DNA from: an uncultured Bacteroidales bacterium
GTDB lineage: Bacteria; Bacteroidota; Bacteroidia; Bacteroidales; UBA932
Reading direction: 5' to 3'
Length of the DNA stretch: 39,389 nucleotides
Assembly (NCBI GenBank): GCA_944323445.1
Contig: CALUSM010000025.1
Location: forward strand, 1-39,389
The position numbers and the translations under genes were made by a program. Position 1 is the first letter of the stretch. Each line of letters starts with the position of its first letter. Of this stretch, positions 34,262 through 39,389 are shown piece by piece. The notes below the pieces were generated by a model. The model had not been told where the DNA came from and did no database searches. It saw only the letters and a list, made by a program, of their open reading frames with translations.

Positions 34262-34291
34262 TTTGGATTATGTGATATTTTGCTAAATTTG
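34262..34291 (+). promoter_or_regulatory. Promoter of the RelE-type toxin-antitoxin operon
   Basis: TTTG at 34262-34265 and TAAATTTG at 34284-34291 with 18 bases between them. The ATG of the antitoxin is at 34318, about 20 bases after the expected start of transcription. Confidence 0.65.
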
Positions 34292-34317
34292 CAGAAGTCA
34301 TAAAAATAGAAGAAAAT

Positions 34318-34572
34318 ATGAGAGTATCAGCATCAATGGAGAGTTTGTGGCGTTATATTGAGTCACTCTCACTGAGCGAGCGCAACCGTCAGTGGTTGGC
34401 CGGAAAGTTACTTGAGAATCCTGATCCGCAGCATACGTTGGGGGAACCGCAGGAGGAGTATATCAGCAAAGAGGAAGTTCTGGAAATGATTGATTCGGGG
34501 TTGAATGACATAAAGGCCGGAAGAACAAGTTCGGCCAGAGAGGTATTGGAGGAACTTCGTCATGAATTATAG
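34318..34572 (+). CDS. Antitoxin component of a type II toxin-antitoxin pair
   Basis: 84 residues, acidic and helical. The N-terminal MRVSASMESLWRYIESLSLSERNRQWLAGKL is followed by YISKEEVLEMIDSGLNDIKAGR and a Leu/Glu-rich C-terminus. The VLEMIDSGLNDIKAGR motif occurs in many small antitoxins of RelE/ParE partners, whose disordered C-terminus wraps around the toxin. The first 30 residues would hold the DNA-binding or dimerisation part but no specific fold was recognised. It overlaps the toxin gene by 11 bases and is behind a good promoter; autoregulation is the usual mode for such pairs. Confidence 0.8.
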   Translation: MRVSASMESLWRYIESLSLSERNRQWLAGKLLENPDPQHTLGEPQEEYISKEEVLEMIDSGLNDIKAGRTSSAREVLEELRHEL

Positions 34573-34903
34573 GCTAGAGGCATCTGCAACGTTTAAACGG
34601 AATATCAAGAATCTCGGGAAACGTTATGCTTCAATAACAGACGATTATGCCCGTCTTCTTGATGAACTTGAAAAGAATCCCGGACTTGGAGCCGATCTCG
34701 GCGGAGGCTTGCGGAAAATCCGTATGGCCATTACATCCAAAGGACATGGCAAAAGAGGCGGTGCCCGTGTCATTACATTTACCGTGATAGTCTCCGTGGA
34801 GGAGGCCGTGATAAATCTGCTGACCATCTACGACAAGTCTGAACGGGAATCCATCAGCCGTTCCGAGATACTGGCCCTTTTGGAGAAGAACGGTCTCAGG
34901 TAG
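34562..34903 (+). CDS. RelE/ParE-family toxin
   Basis: 113 residues with the RelE/ParE fold pattern: YRLEASATFKRNIKNLGKRYASI is the N-terminal strand and helical hairpin, then DLGGGLRKIRMAITSKGHGKRGGARVITF and VINLLTIYDKSERESIS form the central sheet, with a final helix EILALLEKNGL. Arginines and lysines on the strands would contact RNA in the RelE type (mRNA cleavage on the ribosome) or a gyrase target in the ParE type; the subtype cannot be told. It starts 11 bases before the antitoxin stop. A hairpin CTGTT-GAAA-AACAG follows at 35018-35031 but lacks a T-run. Confidence 0.85.
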   Translation: MNYRLEASATFKRNIKNLGKRYASITDDYARLLDELEKNPGLGADLGGGLRKIRMAITSKGHGKRGGARVITFTVIVSVEEAVINLLTIYDKSERESISRSEILALLEKNGLR

Positions 34904-35416
34904 CGCAAACATTATGCTGTATGGGTAAAATTATAAATGCCGTTACTCTGTGCAGTGTTATGGCATAAGTGGCAAGTAGTTTTGCCGCATAATCGAAGCA
35001 TTGTCCTCTATGACCGGCTGTTGAAAAACAGTGGTTTTGGAGTATGATTTGTCTTGTTATACGCCCGATACTGGAAAATTTTGCTAACTTTGTCGTGCCG
35101 GTAGTGAAAGCCGGCGCGACATATTGCAGACGAAAGTGTTTTCGTACTGTCCTCGGAAGAAAATGTGGTAGTTTTCAAGATCAGAAGGACGACGGCGGCA
35201 CTCGTCACTTGTATGGTCATGCGGTAGGACGCTCTGTCCGATACCTCATAACTGCACAGGTGTGGAGTATCGGGCGTTTATCTCTGATCGGGTCTTACCA
35301 CAACCTTCTTCCGGGAAAACAGGCTGTCTCCACACTTTCTTTTTGCCTGTGCTGCGTTCCGGCGTATGCTGCCTTTAATTTTGCGAATGAAATATTGTAA
35401 ATTAATACGTATAGTT
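34904..35416. other. 513-base gap with potential structured RNA
   Basis: No open frame that looks coding. A small hairpin at 35018-35031, a promoter-like TAACTTTG at 35085-35092 and a string of strong inverted repeats from 35092 to about 35350 fill it. The BACON lipoprotein gene begins at 35417. If the promoter is real, that gene has a 5' leader of about 320 bases or is preceded by a small RNA. Confidence 0.5.
35092..35350 (+). ncRNA. Candidate structured RNA or long leader of the BACON gene
   Basis: Several foldable elements follow one another. GTCGTGCCGG at 35092-35101 pairs with CCGGCGCGAC at 35111-35120 (ten pairs, nine-base loop). ACGAAA at 35130-35135 pairs with TTTCGT at 35140-35145. 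GTCCT at 35149-35153 pairs with AGGAC at 35186-35190, enclosing GAAAA/TTTTC. CCGATAC at 35238-35244 pairs with GTATCGG at 35267-35273. ACAGGC at 35319-35324 pairs with GCCTGT at 35345-35350. No known RNA family was recognised; 6S RNA, tmRNA and RNase P signatures were looked for and not seen. Confidence 0.35.
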
Positions 35417-37753
35417 ATGAAAAAGAATGTTTTATCCATTTTGGGCTGCATTATGTGCCTATGCCTTGTTTTTTCCTGTGAGGAGAATACAGGAGAAGAG
35501 AAGTTCCCCGAACCTGATCCAGGAACAAAATATTCCATCAGTGGAAGTGTTCAGAAAGGGCCGTTTTCCCAGGGCACATCCATTACCATCCAGGCCCTGG
35601 ACGATAACCTTAATCCTACGGGACGCAACTACTCCACTACCACGTACGATGATTTCGGTGCGTTTTCCATCGGCAGCGAGATAGAGTCCCGCTATGTGGA
35701 GATAATTGCGGACGGATATTATTACAATGAAGTGGCCGGTTCTCTCTCGAAATCGCCCATAACTCTGCGTTCTATATCCGACCTGAGCGAGGAGGGCCAG
35801 ACCAACATCAACCTTTTGACAACCCTGGAGTCAGGCCGTATCCGCTATCTGGTGTCGAATGATGGAAAAGCCATGTCCGAGGCCCGTCAGCAGGCGGAAC
35901 AGGAACTGTACGATATTTTCAACATCCCTTTGGAGGTGGGAGACAGCGGTTTTGACAAGGCGGATATATCGAAGGCAGGAGACGGCAATGCGGTGCTTCT
36001 AGCTATATCAGCGACGCTCCAGAGCACCCGTACGGAGGCTGAGCTTTCCGAGCTTATAGCGAAGATATCTTCAGAGATGCAGAATACCGGCACATTGGGA
36101 AAATCGGACCTCTCCGAGCAGATCCGTCAGGGCGGTATCGGACTTGACTATGTGCAGATACGCTCCAATCTCATCGCCCGCTACGAGCAGCTCGGGCAGC
36201 ACGGTTACGAGATTCCGAATTTCGAGGACTTTATGGATATCAACGGCAACGGGGTTATAGACCGGGACGACCAGTGGCTCCTCGTCTCCGATGCTCAGTA
36301 TCAGGTTCCTCAGAGCGGAGGTGAATATTCTGTTACGGTAGAGTATAATGTAGATTATGAAGTGACGGTGGAGGACGGATGCGACTGGATTTCAGTCTCC
36401 TCTGCAGATGCCACCAAGGCATATTTGGAAAGTGCCGGATATACGGTCTCTGTCTCGGAAAACGGCTCATTCGAGCCCCGCAGTGCCGGTATCACCTTTA
36501 AGTCCAAGGAGTCCTCTCAGTCTGTTACAGTCTATGTGGTGCAGGATGGCGCTATGTTCTCATTGGGTCAGACTTATTATTATCTGGACAATACAGCGCA
36601 GGTGCTGGAGGTATGGGTGACATCCTCTTCGGACAATTATGTCGTCGAGATACCTGAAAGCAGCGACTGGATAGCGGAGTCAGACTCTGATAGCGGAGTC
36701 CGTAAATTTGCAGTGGAGGCGAACAATGATTTCAGCTCGGAGCGCATAGGCAGTATCCTGTTCAGGGATGAGGCCGGGAATCTGCTCGGCGAGGTTACGG
36801 TTAATCAGAATAAGGCTTATATGAACATAGAACAGGAACGGTTCGATATCGACAATGCGGCGCAGAATTTTACTCTGAGAATCTCTTCATCTACGGAAGA
36901 TTATAAGGTAGATGTTACGGAAGGCTCGGAATGGCTGGCTATAACTTCTCACAGCGGTGGAGACTGGAATTTCTCAACTTATCTGAACAGCAGCTACCAG
37001 CCCCGTGACGGTATGATAACAGTGTCGGATGTGAACGGTACCGTGCTGGATACCATACCGGTGAACCAGTGGTGTGAGACTGTGACGCGGGTGAATGTGG
37101 CACCGGGCAGTCTGGAGTCGTTGATTACGGAGCCTGGACAGTTGGAATATACGGAGAGTCTTATCTTGACAGGATCCTTATCCGATGTTGACTATCTGTT
37201 TATAAGAAGTATGCCAAATGTGTCCAATATTGATTTATCTGACTTGAGCGACAGAAGTCTTCCTATTGGGGCATTCAGAAAGATGGCAAGATTGTCTGAT
37301 TTGCAACTTCCTGAGAATTTGGATTCTATTCCGGATTTTATGTGTGAGGATTGTGTTGAATTGAAAAGTGTTTTGCCCCTACCGGAAAGTATCATCGCTA
37401 TTGGAGAAGGTGCATTTAACCATTGTAGTGCACTAGAAGGCGAATTGATAATTCCGAACGGAGTCGTAAGGATAAGTTATGCGGCGTTCAATGGTTGTAA
37501 GAATCTTCATGGAACATTAGTTTTACCGGAAGGTTTGGCAATACTTGGTGATTATGCCTTCCAGAACTGCAGTGGTCTTGACCGCAAGATATATTCGAAA
37601 GCAAAGACACCTCCTGACACATGGTATAATAACCAGTTCCCATATCTTGATTATCTTGGAGTTCCAATCGGAAGTTATGATGCGTACTATGAGGCGCGTC
37701 CAAATATGTTCATGGTAATCGAAGAAGTGGACTTCGAAGCACTGGGCTTGTGA
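35417..37753 (+). CDS. Surface lipoprotein with BACON domains and BspA-like leucine-rich repeats
   Basis: 778 residues from ATG 35417. A lipoprotein signal ends at LVFSC21, followed by the acidic EENTGEE stretch that suggests surface export in Bacteroidota. Residues about 38-260 begin with a carboxypeptidase-regulatory-like region (SISGSVQKGPFSQGT). D274-I-N-G-N-G-V-I-D-R-D-D285 is a perfect EF-hand/dockerin-type calcium loop. Three BACON-like domains follow (about 292-378, 379-467, 468-556), each with a SDNYVVEIPESSDWI-like core. Residues about 590-730 are LRR_5 repeats (IGEGAFNHCSALEGELIIP and related). BACON domains bind glycans or mucin in gut Bacteroidales. The 3' third is more AT-rich than the rest, suggesting that the repeat region was acquired separately. 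In-frame ATG at 35366 is possible but would precede the lipoprotein signal with 17 odd residues. Confidence 0.88.
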   Translation: MKKNVLSILGCIMCLCLVFSCEENTGEEKFPEPDPGTKYSISGSVQKGPFSQGTSITIQALDDNLNPTGRNYSTTTYDDFGAFSIGSEIESRYVEIIADGYYYNEVAGSLSKSPITLRSISDLSEEGQTNINLLTTLESGRIRYLVSNDGKAMSEARQQAEQELYDIFNIPLEVGDSGFDKADISKAGDGNAVLLAISATLQSTRTEAELSELIAKISSEMQNTGTLGKSDLSEQIRQGGIGLDYVQIRSNLIARYEQLGQHGYEIPNFEDFMDINGNGVIDRDDQWLLVSDAQYQVPQSGGEYSVTVEYNVDYEVTVEDGCDWISVSSADATKAYLESAGYTVSVSENGSFEPRSAGITFKSKESSQSVTVYVVQDGAMFSLGQTYYYLDNTAQVLEVWVTSSSDNYVVEIPESSDWIAESDSDSGVRKFAVEANNDFSSERIGSILFRDEAGNLLGEVTVNQNKAYMNIEQERFDIDNAAQNFTLRISSSTEDYKVDVTEGSEWLAITSHSGGDWNFSTYLNSSYQPRDGMITVSDVNGTVLDTIPVNQWCETVTRVNVAPGSLESLITEPGQLEYTESLILTGSLSDVDYLFIRSMPNVSNIDLSDLSDRSLPIGAFRKMARLSDLQLPENLDSIPDFMCEDCVELKSVLPLPESIIAIGEGAFNHCSALEGELIIPNGVVRISYAAFNGCKNLHGTLVLPEGLAILGDYAFQNCSGLDRKIYSKAKTPPDTWYNNQFPYLDYLGVPIGSYDAYYEARPNMFMVIEEVDFEALGL

Positions 37754-37790
37754 AAATAATGAATAATCAAATAAATTAAAGTTAAAGGCT

Positions 37791-38561
37791 ATGAATACAT
37801 TATCAGAACAGTTGACATCTTTGTATGAGAGTAAATGGGACAAGTTGATGCAGCAACTGGACAAGAGGCAGATTAAAACTCAGTGTCCGTTTGTCCTTTC
37901 AGTACAGAGGAACGGCAGTGAGGACTGGTATGCCGGAGCGGACATAAAAGTCATGTTTTTCGGGCAGGAAGTCCATTCTTGGGAAAAGAATGAGGATCTC
38001 GGTGACACTATGCGTGCGTATGAGAGGTTTTTCGAAGAAAAGTATGTTGATGAAGAGGTGGCCGGTTACTTCAGTCAGGATGAGATTTCGTCCGGAAACC
38101 GCTTCATGAGATGGGGGTGTAACGGCATCATGTCCGGAATACGGGATATTCTGGAAGCCTGTCCAGGCCGGCGGGCAGCTTTCCTATGGAACAATATTTC
38201 AAAACTTTCAACCTATGAAGGCGGACCTGTAGGTCCGGAAGTTCATGAGCTGGAGAGGGAATATTTTCACGTCATACCGCAGGAGATTGAGATATTAAGG
38301 CCTGATATTTTGGTTTTTCTTACTGGCCCGGGGTACAATAAATACTATAGCTATATTTTGGAGAATTTCACTTTGGACGGAGAACCGCAGATGTTGTCAG
38401 GAATACCTCAAGATAATTTGATGAAACTTCCTATTCAGGGGGTAATGTCGGCATACAAGACGCTTCATCCGGGTGCTCATCTAAGCGAGACAGAGCATTG
38501 GAAGAATTATCAGGCGATAATAGATGATATCCGCTTGAATATAGCAGGATGCCTGCAATGA
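37791..38561 (+). CDS. Uncharacterised protein, possible uracil-DNA glycosylase fold
   Basis: 256 residues, cytoplasmic in appearance. IKVMFFGQEVHSWE (G58-Q-E-V-H62) resembles motif 1 of the uracil-DNA glycosylase superfamily, where a GQDPYH-like loop follows the first strand. AFLWNNISKLS and LRPDILVFLTGPGYNKYY fit the next strands, and TLHPGAHLS near residue 230 resembles the histidine-containing motif that closes the active site (HPS/HPG-H). No call of activity is made: residues needed for uracil recognition could not be confirmed, and related unnamed families may have other roles. It lies 37 bases after the BACON gene in the same direction and is followed by a strong hairpin. The pair could be an operon, but no functional link is evident. 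Confidence 0.5.
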   Translation: MNTLSEQLTSLYESKWDKLMQQLDKRQIKTQCPFVLSVQRNGSEDWYAGADIKVMFFGQEVHSWEKNEDLGDTMRAYERFFEEKYVDEEVAGYFSQDEISSGNRFMRWGCNGIMSGIRDILEACPGRRAAFLWNNISKLSTYEGGPVGPEVHELEREYFHVIPQEIEILRPDILVFLTGPGYNKYYSYILENFTLDGEPQMLSGIPQDNLMKLPIQGVMSAYKTLHPGAHLSETEHWKNYQAIIDDIRLNIAGCLQ

Positions 38562-38597
38562 GTTAGATGAACTTCGTGAAGAGTATGCTTTGGATAA

Positions 38598-38640
38598 GTC
38601 GGTCCGGGATAAGTCTGTCGCCATCCCGGACCGACTGTTT
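38598..38640 (+). terminator. Terminator after the UDG-fold-like gene
   Basis: A perfect 13-base-pair stem (38598-38610 with 38623-38635), 12-base loop, then TGTTT. The T-run is short, so efficiency is uncertain. Confidence 0.75.
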
Positions 38641-38691
38641 ACATTTCCGATAGTATTCATATTTTGACTACTGGTTATTCCCCTCTTGACG

Positions 38692-38716
38692 AACTGACAA
38701 GAAATTCTTGTTAGTT
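38692..38716. repeat. 25-base imperfect palindrome
   Basis: AACTGACAAGAA-A-TTCTTGTTAGTT is symmetric around 38704 with one mismatch (11 of 12 pairs). It could be a protein-binding site or a decayed element; it is not followed by a T-run. Confidence 0.4.
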
Positions 38717-38864
38717 GCTCTGCTTCTATGGAAAAACTGTCAGTTCCGGTATGAGCCGACAGCATTCTGCTTTCAATCTCAAAGTAGAATAAAATTTTCC
38801 TGCGCAATGCTTATACTTTATTTGCGGACACTTTCGGCCAGAAGTTCCTGGTTTGCCTTTTTAC

Positions 38865-38981
38865 TTATACTGCCAGGGTACGCTTCCTTTCTGCATATAG
38901 CTCGGCGATGTAAATTCCGTCGTTTCCCTTAGCGCCCTTTCTTGTGCCGTAGTTTGGTGTAAGTGACTGGTGGCTGAGCAT
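38865..38981 (-). CDS. Possible very small gene or remnant
   Basis: A 38-codon frame (MLSHQSLTPNYGTRKG to RKRTLAV) whose composition looks coding-like, with GNDGIYIAELYAERKR in the middle. It was not recognised, and no promoter or ribosome site was seen, so it may be chance or the end of a decayed gene. Confidence 0.2.
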   Translation of the reverse strand: MLSHQSLTPNYGTRKGAKGNDGIYIAELYAERKRTLAV

Positions 38982-39005
38982 TCTCCGCTACTCATAGAAC
39001 AATAT

Positions 39006-39057
39006 AAAACAAAGAGAGGATTCACCATATTGTATTGTGTCATGATAAAATCCTCTC
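39006..39057 (-). terminator. Terminator of the minus-strand gene at the right edge
   Basis: On the minus strand GAGAGGATT and AATCCTCTC (39049-39057 with 39014-39022) form nine pairs around a 26-base loop, followed by TTTGTTTT. It lies 21 bases after the stop at 39079. Confidence 0.65.
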
Positions 39058-39078
39058 AGAGTTTTTAACAATCTTTGG

Positions 39079-39389
39079 CTATCTGCCAATTTCAGAAGTG
39101 AGTTGTTTCATGTATTCAAATGTCTCTTTTAAATGATTGACAACACACTCTTTTTTCTCGCTCCAGAATGTTAGATCATCGCCAATGATTATTGTTGGTA
39201 AAGGTAAATCAGCCCTATCTCCTTTTTTCTCGATGAGTTGTGAGAGATTGGGATATTTTTCTTTTAAATTTTCTTCGTAGATGTCCCAATCCTGCGATCT
39301 CCATACAGTAATATAGGGGCTGTCGTAAAAAGAATAAAACTTTATAACAAATTGATTGCCAATGTAATATAAAATTTGTATCTTAGCTA
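39079..39389 (-). CDS. Unknown protein, C-terminal part (5' end beyond the window)
   Basis: An open frame of 103 complete codons runs from the window edge to TAG at 39081-39079. The visible residues include YYIGNQFVIKFYSFYDSPYI, TVWRSQDWDIYEENLKEKYP, LPLPTIIIGDDLTFWSEKKE and a helical C-terminus HLKETFEYMKQLTSEIGR. No domain was recognised. The gene is much more AT-rich than the central genes, consistent with accessory DNA. Its start and full length cannot be seen. Confidence 0.65.
   Translation of the reverse strand, partial: AKIQILYYIGNQFVIKFYSFYDSPYITVWRSQDWDIYEENLKEKYPNLSQLIEKKGDRADLPLPTIIIGDDLTFWSEKKECVVNHLKETFEYMKQLTSEIGR

Larger units (their letters stand above)
38562..39078. other. 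517-base gap between convergent genes
   Basis: Holds a terminator-like hairpin at 38598-38640, a 25-base palindrome at 38692-38716, a weak 38-codon minus-strand frame at 38865-38981 and a terminator for the minus-strand gene at 39006-39057. Otherwise nothing recognisable; the sequence looks like decayed intergenic DNA. Confidence 0.6.

Noticed and set aside
35041-35400. Coding frame of 118 codons in the structured-RNA region
   Set aside because: No ribosome site, no recognisable domain, and the stretch is made of inverted repeats, which better suits RNA.

Overview
The window reads as a chromosomal segment of a Bacteroidota bacterium, most likely a GC-rich member of the Bacteroidales (Alistipes/Rikenellaceae-like is a guess, not a determination). 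The signs are promoters of the Bacteroidota type (TTTG, about 19-20 bases, TAnnTTTG), a DUF4290 protein, BACON and BspA-type leucine-rich repeats in a lipoprotein, a CarboxypepD_reg domain of the kind that begins TonB-dependent receptors, an initiator tRNA with C1:U72, and a riboflavin operon under an FMN riboswitch.

Layout. (1) 1-6275 is the visibly AT-rich end of a surface-polysaccharide locus: the C-terminus of a DegT-family sugar aminotransferase, a family-4 glycosyltransferase, an initiating phosphoglycosyl transferase, an ATP-grasp ligase, an opine dehydrogenase, and a large protein joining an N-terminal B12-binding domain to a glutamate-mutase-like barrel. The last three look like a small pathway that makes and attaches an unusual amino acid. 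This is the best candidate for an undescribed system. (2) 6276-8076 holds two GNAT modules resembling toxin-antitoxin pairs, each behind a nearly identical 50-base promoter repeat; the second acetyltransferase lacks its N-terminal half. (3) 8097-10813 has a GC-rich DegT aminotransferase and an OmpA-like outer-membrane protein. (4) 10880-15809 has an iron-sulfur FrhB-like oxidoreductase on the minus strand, then the FMN riboswitch and ribD-ribE-ribBA-ribH. (5) 15806-22158, minus strand: GH20 hexosaminidase, peroxiredoxin, malic enzyme, initiator tRNA, hisS. (6) 22224-29978: rmlC and rmlD (convergent), DUF4290 gene-ftsK-lolA-like operon, NUDIX hydrolase, rubredoxin, enolase. (7) 29971-34171, minus strand: a truncated TonB-receptor remnant, a His-rich envelope protein, an acetyl-CoA hydrolase/CoA-transferase, and an operon of a WYL regulator with an ATP-grasp protein. 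(8) 34318-39389 is accessory again: a RelE-type toxin-antitoxin pair, a 0.5-kb non-coding stretch with strong potential RNA structure, a BACON/LRR lipoprotein, a possible uracil-DNA-glycosylase-fold protein, and the C-terminal part of an unknown AT-rich gene.

Most of the central 8-33 kb is GC-rich housekeeping sequence. Both ends are AT-richer accessory material with toxin-antitoxin-like genes next to them, consistent with gene turnover at the flanks. All function calls rest on motifs read by eye; no database search was run.
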